Virus record (IMG/VR): IMGVR_UViG_3300025133_000197
Coordinates: 1 to 46,508 of that record
DNA from: a virus
DNA: 46,508 bases
Direction: 5' to 3' (one strand)
Positions 34,729 through 42,036 of the stretch are shown here, piece after piece. Made by a program: the position numbers and the translations under genes. Under the pieces are notes generated by a model. It did no database searches. It was not told where the DNA came from and worked only from the letters and a program-made list of their open reading frames with translations. How positions within the stretch are numbered: the stretch's first letter is position 1; every line of letters starts with the position of its first letter.

Positions 34729-37129
34729 TTGATTTTTGATTTTTAGCGGTTAATGTTAATTTAATTGATTGGTTTTCAGGTAGTTTATCTTTTAAAGATA
34801 AGAAATCTTCAATAGAATTCCTAGAATCTGAACTAAAAGATACATAGTTCAAAAGGTTTAAACCTTGTGAATATTCCACTAGTTCTTCCAATTTATCTAT
34901 TAGTTCCATATCGAATCTAACGTCATCTGAAATATCTAGTTTCATAATCTCTTCTACAATAGGCTTGATGTCATCTTCACAACGCCAACACCCATTAGTA
35001 TTGTTTCTATGATATTCATACACATCTCTGTAAAGCGTGTGTAAATCTTTATCATACCCATCATACCAGTTCAGAAAACTAAATGTATGAATAAATTCTG
35101 CAATACGTTGTGCAGTGGCAAACCTTTGTAAATGTGTTGGACTTTTCATAAATTCATGTGCTGTTAGGAATCCATCTAACTTTGCAAATTGCTTTGCCAC
35201 GTCTTTGGATACTTTTACTATTCTATAATCTGACTCAAACTTATAACTGTAATTGTAGTTATTAGTATAGTAATCCTTACTACTACCAAGAATCTTAACA
35301 ACTTTTGCAAGCTCATCAACATCTTTAGTCTCAGCATAAACTACAGCTTTTAGAGTAGGAGTCACATTTTCTGAAACAGGATGTAACATGTCTTGAAGTT
35401 CTGAAATCTTGTACTCTTGATTAGTGTACTTAATGGCAGTTTCCCATCCATCAGCTTTGAATTCAGCGTTACGAGCAAATACTTGCTTGTTAACTTTACG
35501 ACGAGTTTTATTATCAACTACATCTCCAAACAATTCACTGTCTAACTCTGTTTCTTCAATATCTGCATACTTTGCAAGCATTGAAGATTTACCTAGCAAT
35601 CCAGTTACAGTGTTAAATGTAGCTGTTTTCTCATAAGGTTTTCTAGCATCAGATAGATTAGACTTATCGTTTATTCTATCTCCTATCTTAAGCTTATCAG
35701 CTTTAAATGCAACAAAGCAATTAGTGTCTGGGTCATTTAGAATAGTATAACTTTTAGGTTTACTAAAGTTACCTTCTACATAATATAGTAACTCTACTTT
35801 TCCAATAGCATCAAAGAACGATTGCCAATCCTGCAGTTCTTTATGATATAAAGTTTCCCCTCCAATAGCAGATCTATTAGATACAATGGTACATAAGTAC
35901 ACAGAAATCCCATCAAATAATTGATGAAACTGTCTAGTAGTACTAAATTTACCAGGAGCTAAATTAGGGTTAAGTTTAAATGGAACATCATAGTAAGTCA
36001 TGTCACATATACTAGCTTTAATCGCTTTAGGATCATTACTAGTGATAGAAGACCATCTATTACCGTGATTCCCAAGATTAGCCATTGCAGACATATATTC
36101 AATATAGTCCGTCATTTGATACTGGCTTGCAATATCAGCTTTAAACTTCTTTGTAAGATCTTTTAACAATGTCTCGATAAGTCCGACAGTTTTTGGTGTG
36201 TATCGTATCTCCTCACGAGAAGGTACAAGATCTAATACGCCAATATCAAACTTAATACCTATACTAGCACGATAGTCACTTTCACTTACATTTTTAAGAA
36301 GGTCCCAATTAATAGGATACACAACTCTACCTACAAGAAGAAAAGGACTTCTACCGTCGTTAGTGAGGACATACTTATCTGTCTCCTCTACAACTTTATA
36401 CGCCAGGTTCTTACTTGTGTAGTAATTATTTATAGTACCTATAGATTCTGTTACATTCTTAAAAACAAGATTCTCAAAGAAGCCAAGTTGATTATTGATA
36501 GCCTCTCTAAAACTACGTGCATCGTAATTATCTTTAATCGGAACAATTATAGTACTACCATTTTGCTGATCTGTACTAGTTCGGTACACTTGATCCATAT
36601 GTGGGACATTATCGTTGTTACGATAGATCATATAATATGTCTCAGTACCATTGTGTTTACTAGACACATAGAAGGTGTCTGCATAGGCTAAAGGTGACTT
36701 CGCACCTAGGCCAAAACCTCCAATCTCAAAGTTGTTGTCTCTCTTAGTCGAAGCACCAAATGTAGTAAATACATTTGCTACACGATCTTGCGAAAGGCCA
36801 CATCCATAATCATGGAACATAATACACTCATCTACTCCTAGAATCGTGTTCTTCTCAATGTATTCAATACAAACCGTTTGCTTTTTAGACCAAAAAGCAG
36901 TGTCATCCCCTGTTTCCATAGGAATTTTACTTGCTAATTTTAAGTCTCGCTCGCGGTTTGCATCGATACAATTTGAAGTGATCTCACGGACAATCGAACC
37001 AATAGGGTCCGAGTATAAATTAATCAGGCTATCCATAATGATAGCCTGTGATCCGTCCGTGATTTTGAACTTGTGTTGTTGTTGTACGCCAATTACTTCT
37101 TCGACGTTTGTGTGTTTGTGTAGTTTCAT
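34709..37129 (-). CDS. rIIA-like: RIIA-like GHKL ATPase-domain protein, 806 aa
   Basis: The N-terminal third is a GHKL ATP-binding fold. The N box is E49..N53..D56 in REITSNCIDANRE, the G1 box is D107-YGCG-L, and the G2 box is GGFGLGAKSPLAY (138-150), preceded by the FTTFGASTKRD loop. These are the ATP and Mg ligands of HSP90/MutL/gyrase-type domains and are typical of T4 RIIA. The rest is long and unassigned, about as in T4 RIIA (725 aa). Its stop lies inside the RIIB-like gene, and its ATG directly abuts the stop of the next upstream gene with no gap. Likely role: with RIIB, protection of the infection against host or prophage exclusion, possibly at the membrane or on DNA. The fold call is strong, the biological role is inferred. 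Confidence 0.82.
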   Translation of the reverse strand: MKLHKHTNVEEVIGVQQQHKFKITDGSQAIIMDSLINLYSDPIGSIVREITSNCIDANRERDLKLASKIPMETGDDTAFWSKKQTVCIEYIEKNTILGVDECIMFHDYGCGLSQDRVANVFTTFGASTKRDNNFEIGGFGLGAKSPLAYADTFYVSSKHNGTETYYMIYRNNDNVPHMDQVYRTSTDQQNGSTIIVPIKDNYDARSFREAINNQLGFFENLVFKNVTESIGTINNYYTSKNLAYKVVEETDKYVLTNDGRSPFLLVGRVVYPINWDLLKNVSESDYRASIGIKFDIGVLDLVPSREEIRYTPKTVGLIETLLKDLTKKFKADIASQYQMTDYIEYMSAMANLGNHGNRWSSITSNDPKAIKASICDMTYYDVPFKLNPNLAPGKFSTTRQFHQLFDGISVYLCTIVSNRSAIGGETLYHKELQDWQSFFDAIGKVELLYYVEGNFSKPKSYTILNDPDTNCFVAFKADKLKIGDRINDKSNLSDARKPYEKTATFNTVTGLLGKSSMLAKYADIEETELDSELFGDVVDNKTRRKVNKQVFARNAEFKADGWETAIKYTNQEYKISELQDMLHPVSENVTPTLKAVVYAETKDVDELAKVVKILGSSKDYYTNNYNYSYKFESDYRIVKVSKDVAKQFAKLDGFLTAHEFMKSPTHLQRFATAQRIAEFIHTFSFLNWYDGYDKDLHTLYRDVYEYHRNNTNGCWRCEDDIKPIVEEIMKLDISDDVRFDMELIDKLEELVEYSQGLNLLNYVSFSSDSRNSIEDFLSLKDKLPENQSIKLTLTAKNQKSNELLSS

Positions 37130-37690
37130 TTAATTAAATGGTTTTTCTGGAGGTACTAAAGTTTCTTTTACTTTCATATTCTCAGTGTAGATTTCAATAT
37201 CTAAATCAGGAACAGAAGACACTTCAGAATTAGAAGAAAGAACTATATCTAAACGATCTTCTAGTTCTTCTTTTAAGTCTGGGTGTCTATAAAGCACTTT
37301 AGCAACCTTGTGATTTTCATCGGTTATACTATGAAATTTAAAAATAAATACTTTATAAGAATCTGGAAATTGTGAGTATTTACCTTGTTTATATAAATCA
37401 TAAACATGTTGGTACTCTTTAGGCACACTAAATATAAACATAACATGATACTTGTCAGGATCATATTTAGCTTCAAATAATTTAGTATGCTCTAAATAAT
37501 CTTCATATTCTATAAATCGTGGGTTCCCTACATACTTATACAATAAAAAAATATGATTATCATATGCTGGGTATTCATCAGAACCAATATAAGTGTTAAT
37601 TAAATTGGTCCTGATGACATCAAACTCTGTACTTAACATAGGGAGTATGTACGTATAACTTTTATTAAACATTTGTTTTTTCTGCACCAT
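37130..37690 (-). CDS. Hypothetical phage protein, 186 aa
   Basis: The function is not recognised. The sequence contains SYTYILPMLSTEFDV near the N-terminus, NHIFLLYKYVGNPRFIEYEDYL (about 45-66), a YHVMFIFSVPKEYQ strand-helix region, and an acidic, proline-ended tail (SSVPDLDIEIYT ... LVPPEKPFN). It looks globular, alpha/beta and cytosolic, without signal peptide, membrane helix or cysteine pairs. I recall hypothetical proteins of similar form next to RIIA-type genes in other phages, but cannot name a family. The ORF starts at 37690; a second ATG (MFNKSYTY) six codons later is an alternative start. It ends exactly where the RIIA-like ATG begins, suggesting coupling. Confidence 0.55.
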   Translation of the reverse strand: MVQKKQMFNKSYTYILPMLSTEFDVIRTNLINTYIGSDEYPAYDNHIFLLYKYVGNPRFIEYEDYLEHTKLFEAKYDPDKYHVMFIFSVPKEYQHVYDLYKQGKYSQFPDSYKVFIFKFHSITDENHKVAKVLYRHPDLKEELEDRLDIVLSSNSEVSSVPDLDIEIYTENMKVKETLVPPEKPFN

Positions 37691-37707
37691 CCTTCTTCAC
37701 CTAATGT

Positions 37708-38700
37708 TTAATATGTTACAGCTGCTTCATAGCCTTTCTTAACATTCCAATTATTAGTTTCCTTATAATGTTTAAGTTCAGATAATAAAGTTTTAATTTC
37801 TTTATTTCCTTCTTTTATCCATTCTTCAGGAAGCTGATAAACAGCAACATCATATGAGCCTTTAGTATCAACTGCTACAATGAAAGCTTCTACTCCATAG
37901 TCTGGGTATTCTGCGATAGCAGCATTCATATAAAATGCAAGCTGTCTATAATAGCCATATTGCAAACAATTAGAAAGAAAACCTGTAGTATGCCAATCTC
38001 TAAATAAGAATCCTGTTTTACTTTTAAGTTTTTTACATTCTCCATAAACTTGGTTACTTGTAGTTTTAATATCAACTATAGTTACAGTCTTAGTATCGTG
38101 ATTCACTATAACTCTATCTAATTTAGATTTACATTCTACAGTATGTTGTGTAAAATAAACTTCTCTTTCATTAAAAGTTTCTATATTTTCATTTTCCATT
38201 GGTTCTGAAAATAAAAGTTTATTTGAAACTATATGTCCTTTTAATGAGGTTAAGCATCCTTCAATTATTTGTCTATCTTTTGGAGCTAACGGAATTTTAG
38301 TGTCAGCTTCTTTAAGAAAATTATAAAAAGCTATATTTTCTTCTTTAGTTTTGAAACTTTTTAGAATAGTTTCGGGTTTAGAATGAGAAGGTTTGTACCC
38401 CGCCATTTCATAGGCCATCGAAGATAATTTATCTTCTGGTGTTCCTACTTTTTCTAATTGAAAATAAGCTTTAATATATTCACCCATTTTGCCACTTACA
38501 GGGGCTATGTCGGCCATAATATATTTATCAGGCTCTAAGGCAAACCCATGAATAAGGCTACCTAATTCCATTGCAGCACTTTTTTTAGTGTTAACTTCAT
38601 GCTGCTTTCTCATCATAAATCTTCTAGGGGACATTCTAAGTTCTCCTAAATCACTATTTGAGATTTCTTCTTTAGCGTAATAATTCAGTTCTTTTGACAT
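37708..38700 (-). CDS. PD-(D/E)XK exonuclease (RecB/Cas4-like, lambda-Exo group), 330 aa
   Basis: The motifs follow the phage PD-(D/E)XK exonuclease pattern. AMELGSLIHGFALEP holds H51; KSKLDRVIV holds D195; VDIKTTS holds D210 and K212 (the D-x-K pair); and QLAFYMNA (Q253...Y257) is the usual downstream Q..Y block. Such enzymes resect double-stranded DNA ends to give single strands for annealing. With the Sak4-like ATPase, SSB-like protein and RusA resolvase nearby it would form a recombination and repair set. The C-terminus (EEWIKEGNKEIKTLLSELKHYK) is helical as in this family. Four cysteines are present, but there is no clear Fe-S pattern of the Cas4/AddB type. The start overlaps the upstream gene by 29 nt. 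Confidence 0.8.
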   Translation of the reverse strand: MSKELNYYAKEEISNSDLGELRMSPRRFMMRKQHEVNTKKSAAMELGSLIHGFALEPDKYIMADIAPVSGKMGEYIKAYFQLEKVGTPEDKLSSMAYEMAGYKPSHSKPETILKSFKTKEENIAFYNFLKEADTKIPLAPKDRQIIEGCLTSLKGHIVSNKLLFSEPMENENIETFNEREVYFTQHTVECKSKLDRVIVNHDTKTVTIVDIKTTSNQVYGECKKLKSKTGFLFRDWHTTGFLSNCLQYGYYRQLAFYMNAAIAEYPDYGVEAFIVAVDTKGSYDVAVYQLPEEWIKEGNKEIKTLLSELKHYKETNNWNVKKGYEAAVTY

Positions 38701-38992
38701 CGTGTATATCAGTTGTTAAAGTTAGTAATTCCATGTATTCATTGTACAACTCTTGTCGTACTGTATGTGCGTGTATTTTAGCATTAGCTATTTTTCGAGA
38801 ACCGTCATCTAGAATTTCTTCTTTAATATATAGTTCAGAGTCCTCTAAAGCCTGTTCAAGGTAATATCGCACAATATTATCATGCCCATGATCTATCGCA
38901 GATGTGAGCAATCGAATATCCATAAAGAATCTAAGATGGTTAAAGCATTTTTCTTTAAACTCTTTAGGATATTTAATGTTAGTTTTAGACAT
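38672..38992 (-). CDS. Small helical hypothetical protein, 106 aa
   Basis: No family is recognised. The protein is predicted mostly helical and charged: FKEKCFNHLRFFMDIRLL, then AIDHGHDNIVRYYLEQALED, a short basic/acidic turn, and HTVRQELYNEYMELLTLTTD. There is no membrane segment, signal peptide or metal site. It lies between the RusA-like and exonuclease genes and overlaps the exonuclease start by 29 nt; the gap to RusA is only 2 nt. The ORF is accepted as real because it closes the gap between two clear genes with matching codon use. A role in recombination is possible from position only. Confidence 0.55.
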   Translation of the reverse strand: MSKTNIKYPKEFKEKCFNHLRFFMDIRLLTSAIDHGHDNIVRYYLEQALEDSELYIKEEILDDGSRKIANAKIHAHTVRQELYNEYMELLTLTTDIHDVKRTELLR

Positions 38993-38994
38993 AT

Positions 38995-39381
38995 TTAAGA
39001 TTTTAAAACGTTAATGTATACTCCTGGGTTATGTTTATCGTACTCGTATTCTAAAAATATTGGAATCATTTCATCAGCATTATCATCGCTAATCCACCCA
39101 TATTTTACCATTTCATCTTGTATAGTTTGCGCAGGATTGATGTAATCAAACTTATGCTTACTCTTACGTATGAATTTAAATGATATTCTATAAGGTTTTT
39201 TATTTTGCGAATCTTTGCCTTTCAATAATTTTAAGAATTCTTTCTTATTCTCAATCCAGTAGCTTTTACTTGTCTTATAATATCGGGCAGTTTGTTTAGA
39301 TACTATAAAGTATCTTCCTGTCCATCTTCTACCGTTTTTACTTGACGGGACGTTCCCTGGTATAAATATTCCTCTTGGCAT
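38995..39381 (-). CDS. rusA-like: RusA-family Holliday junction resolvase, 128 aa
   Basis: The N-terminus IPGNVPSSKNGRRW is typical of RusA (I.G...s.N..r). The acidic catalytic set appears as D79..N82......D89 (FDYINPAQTIQDEM), followed by GWISDDNADE with D99 and D100, the usual D..N....D......G...DD arrangement. RusA is a dimeric Mg-dependent nuclease that cuts four-way DNA junctions; phages use it to resolve branched DNA before packaging. The length (128 aa) is close to E. coli RusA (120 aa). Its first 79 nt overlap the 3' end of the primase gene in another frame. The start at 39381 is kept because the overlapped codons encode the conserved N-terminal motif. Confidence 0.85.
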   Translation of the reverse strand: MPRGIFIPGNVPSSKNGRRWTGRYFIVSKQTARYYKTSKSYWIENKKEFLKLLKGKDSQNKKPYRISFKFIRKSKHKFDYINPAQTIQDEMVKYGWISDDNADEMIPIFLEYEYDKHNPGVYINVLKS

Positions 39382-40376
39382 ACATATTCTATTAGTTCAG
39401 CCGCACTTTTAACTCCGTTAAGAGCTATAAAGTCCGAAAAATCTTTTGACTTATAATCAAAGGTACCAAATTTTCCATTAGTAAAAAATAAAGGTGTAAA
39501 ACTATATAGCTTTCTATGCTTATTAGCAAAAGATATTCCAGTACGATCAAAGTCATATAATATATATATTCTTGCAAATTTGTCATATAATTCTTTAACA
39601 ATATCTGCAGGAATGACACAACTTTCTGACGAAGGAGCTACTGCTGGTATTCCCCATATATCTAAACACATAACATCTTTTAGTGATTTAGTAATAACTA
39701 ATGTATCTCCGCTGTCAGGCAGTTGGCTCAAACCTTGGAGGTCAGACACACTAGTATTACTTAACCATTTAAATTTGCTATACGGTTGATATATTTTTAA
39801 TTTTCCCTCTCCAAAGTTATAAGCGTAAATAGGATTAAACCTATTAGAGCTAACAATGAGATTACCATTAACCCACACGTGTTCTGCGGGTTGGACGTGA
39901 AATTTATTAAGGATGTTGCAACATATTCCATATTTAGACCAAAAAGTTTTATCTTCCTTAGAATTCCAAGGACGTGTTTTAATTTGTATAGTAGTAGAAG
40001 ATTCTTCTATATTTTCTAACTCTTTCATATGCTTACCCACATATTGTTTAGTGGGGGCCATAAAAGATTTAGTGGAAATTCCTAATTGAAAGTCATTATC
40101 TACTAAGCGGTATGTGTCAAATCGTTTAAGTCCAAACATTTTTGTAAGGAATGTGAAACAATCGCCAGTATCACCTGTACTAAAGTCTTTAAAAAAGAAT
40201 TTACCACTGTTATGTCTGAAAATAGTAAAAGAAGGAGATTTATCTTTACGTAGAGGAGAGCACATAGCTCTCCCATACTTAAAGTCCTTACCTATATAGT
40301 AAGAAAAGATGTCTAAGCAAGTTACCCTGCTTAGAATCTCATCTTCACTTAGTTCCACTACTTTACTACCGTACAT
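39303..40376 (-). CDS. DnaG-like DNA primase with degenerate zinc finger and altered TOPRIM, 357 aa
   Basis: The N-terminal part follows the DnaG zinc-binding layout (MCSPLRKDKSPSFTIF ... GKFFFKDFSTGDTGDCFTFL, residues 38-77), but the usual metal cysteines are missing except C39 and C73. The TOPRIM core is at about 226-280: LVITKSLKDVMCL replaces the normal EG..D, with K230 where the catalytic glutamate is expected and D234 kept. It is followed by YILYDFDRTG with D275 and D277. I recall KSLKD in primases of other Bacteroidota phages, so it may be a lineage feature and not decay. The product would make RNA primers at the fork next to the DnaB-type helicase encoded in the same unit. Its start shares a TAATG junction with the SSB-like gene; its end overlaps RusA by 79 nt. 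Confidence 0.78.
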   Translation of the reverse strand: MYGSKVVELSEDEILSRVTCLDIFSYYIGKDFKYGRAMCSPLRKDKSPSFTIFRHNSGKFFFKDFSTGDTGDCFTFLTKMFGLKRFDTYRLVDNDFQLGISTKSFMAPTKQYVGKHMKELENIEESSTTIQIKTRPWNSKEDKTFWSKYGICCNILNKFHVQPAEHVWVNGNLIVSSNRFNPIYAYNFGEGKLKIYQPYSKFKWLSNTSVSDLQGLSQLPDSGDTLVITKSLKDVMCLDIWGIPAVAPSSESCVIPADIVKELYDKFARIYILYDFDRTGISFANKHRKLYSFTPLFFTNGKFGTFDYKSKDFSDFIALNGVKSAAELIEYVCQEEYLYQGTSRQVKTVEDGQEDTL

Positions 40377-40930
40377 TAGAACGGCATTTCAGCACCACCA
40401 GTAGCCATCACTGTTTCTGGTGCTGTAGTAGTAGCATCTGGTTCAGGCTTAACTAGTTTCTTCTTATTCCAATCAGAAATATAGATGTTAGTTTTATCGG
40501 CTGGTACTTCCATAGCCTCAATAAAGTTAGGGAATTTAGGAAGTGATACATATTTACCTTTGTAAATAAATAACATTCTAAATTTTCTACCCATAAACTT
40601 TTGACCAAAGAGGTTTATAACTTTATTACCATACTCTGCAAACGTTGTTACATTGTCGATAACGAATTCTGATTCAGACATACACTTAGTAGCAATATGC
40701 TTAACACGACGAGACACATCTGTAGCTTGCTTTTCTACATCTCCAAAATCTGGATTAGCAGGGAATTCTGCATGCTTAACTGTTGCACCATTTGGTTGCT
40801 TAAACTCAAAGTCTAAACGTCCACCTTTATCCATATTTAAGGATACACTTACTAGTTCGCAGTTCTCTACGATACCTACTGATGGCATTACTCCACCTGT
40901 ACTGTTACTTTCTACGTTAGTTCCGTACAT
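40376..40930 (-). CDS. Probable single-stranded DNA-binding protein, 184 aa
   Basis: The central part is beta-rich with aromatic and basic residues (VSLNMDKGGRLDFEFKQPNG; FRMLFIYKGKYVSLPKFPNF), which would suit an OB-type fold. The C-terminus is disordered and ends in P/T/A-rich sequence plus GGAEMPF, similar to the acidic ...IPF tip through which SSB proteins bind partners. The gene lies between primase and the Sak4-like ATPase, the common place for a phage SSB. Its stop overlaps the primase ATG by one base (TAATG). No other enzymatic motif is seen. The call is an inference from the C-terminal tip, composition and neighbours; a DUF669-like recombination accessory protein is an alternative. 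Confidence 0.58.
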   Translation of the reverse strand: MYGTNVESNSTGGVMPSVGIVENCELVSVSLNMDKGGRLDFEFKQPNGATVKHAEFPANPDFGDVEKQATDVSRRVKHIATKCMSESEFVIDNVTTFAEYGNKVINLFGQKFMGRKFRMLFIYKGKYVSLPKFPNFIEAMEVPADKTNIYISDWNKKKLVKPEPDATTTAPETVMATGGAEMPF

Positions 40931-40956
40931 TTTTCTCTCTTTTAAAAATTAATTAC

Positions 40957-41634
40957 TTATTGATATGCTTCGATGGCACTTGCCACCAATGTTAAATCGT
41001 TTGGAATTTTAACAGACCCAAACATGTCTTTCGGAGTTTTACCAGTATTAGTACCGTCGTTTTGTGTAATAAACGAATACGTCATACCATTCTCACTCTT
41101 TGTGACATCTGTATACAATACAATTGTAAACATACCCTCTAGAGTAACTACATTGTCCATCATCTTACCGATAGTCTTAGCTTTGGTAACTTTATTACCA
41201 TGAGCGTCATATGTAACTTCTGAGTGCATCATAAACACAACTAATAAATCCTCACGCATAGATTTAACTGCATTGATAACTGACCAAGCATTCTGAGCAA
41301 TCTCAGTAAACTTTTTGAAACCAGTTTCGTTAGCTCTACGCATGTATTCATTAGCCATAGTGTATTGATAATCATCAACAATAATCGTCTTGATTTCAGG
41401 ACGTTTCTCATTAATGTAATTCAAACAGCCAAGAATCTCGTGGGGTACATCTGTAGAACAGAAATTACCTTTAGGATTCTCTTTGTCGAATGTAGGATAC
41501 TTAGTCTTCCATCCTTTAAACGGTAGTGCCTTACGGGCTACGTTTACAATGAAAGTTGACTCAGGGTTTAAGTTCTCGATTGAGGTGGATTTCCCTGTTC
41601 CACTAGCGCCAACTATTAATACTTCTTGTGCCAT
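40957..41634 (-). CDS. RecA-like P-loop ATPase of the Sak4 type, 225 aa
   Basis: Walker A is GASGTGKST (G9-T17, K15 binding phosphate). Walker B is TIIVDDYQY with D87 and D88. LLVVFMMHSEV at about 150 fits the sensor strand ending in H that Sak4-like proteins have (vv...H). The compact size and the fold order are those of phage Sak4 single-strand annealing/recombination ATPases, which load on ssDNA with SSB and pair homologous strands. The neighbouring SSB-like gene supports this. The stretch KSENGMTYSFITQNDGTNTGKTP also fits this group (f.tq.dg....ak.p). Its ATG overlaps the stop of a 34-aa zinc-ribbon gene. Confidence 0.8.
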   Translation of the reverse strand: MAQEVLIVGASGTGKSTSIENLNPESTFIVNVARKALPFKGWKTKYPTFDKENPKGNFCSTDVPHEILGCLNYINEKRPEIKTIIVDDYQYTMANEYMRRANETGFKKFTEIAQNAWSVINAVKSMREDLLVVFMMHSEVTYDAHGNKVTKAKTIGKMMDNVVTLEGMFTIVLYTDVTKSENGMTYSFITQNDGTNTGKTPKDMFGSVKIPNDLTLVASAIEAYQ

Positions 41635-41738
41635 TAGTTTTCTGTTTTTACAATATTAGTTCCTAGGCATTGTGTACAATGGGTTTCTTTTGTGTTTGTA
41701 ACCCAATCGTCGTCACAATCTTTGCAATAATAAGTCAT
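41634..41738 (-). CDS. Tiny zinc-ribbon protein, 34 aa
   Basis: The product opens MTYYCKDCDDDW and, after VTNTKET, has HCTQCLG and a short NIVKTEN end. The two pairs C5-x2-C8 and C21-x2-C24 are spaced as in a minimal zinc ribbon. It starts 1 nt after the stop of the preceding gene, and its own TAA shares a base with the ATG of the Sak4-like ATPase (TAATG), so it fills the gap exactly and is very likely translated. Such mini-ribbons bind nucleic acid or other proteins. Here it may assist recombination, but this is inferred only from position. Confidence 0.72.
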   Translation of the reverse strand: MTYYCKDCDDDWVTNTKETHCTQCLGTNIVKTEN

Positions 41739-41739
41739 G

Positions 41740-42036
41740 TTAAAATAAATTTAAATCGGTTTTTACTTTTTCTTCTTCTGCGTGTCTTACATTCCATTTG
41801 GTTCCTCTAAGCTCTGTATGTTTTTCTTGAAGTTTACGACGACAACGTCCCACCCCTTCGAATGAAGGGTATTCTTTGTTGTGTAAACCTTTTAGGAAAT
41901 CTTTAGTGCTTAATGTATTTATATTGACATTATATGCCAACAAAACAAAACCATATAAAACATAGTCACAATCTCTAGCCTTGGGTTTGTTCAAGAGTAT
42001 CGCTGACACTCTCTTCTCGTACTTTTTGATTTTCAT
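41740..42036 (-). CDS. Conserved small phage protein, 98 aa
   Basis: It starts MKIKKYEKRVSAILLNKP, continues DCDYVLYGFVLLAYNV, and ends with SFEGVGRCRRKLQEKHTELRGTKW. I recall small phage proteins with this form (kY...V..IL...p.tRndD..L...vl........ps.esv.R.rRkiQe..peLRG), of unknown function, often near replication genes. It is helical and basic and could bind DNA. The ATG at 42036 is preferred over one at 42063, because the family-like sequence begins there and the overlap with the helicase gene falls from 89 to 62 nt. The zinc-ribbon gene follows after 1 nt. Confidence 0.62.
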   Translation of the reverse strand: MKIKKYEKRVSAILLNKPKARDCDYVLYGFVLLAYNVNINTLSTKDFLKGLHNKEYPSFEGVGRCRRKLQEKHTELRGTKWNVRHAEEEKVKTDLNLF

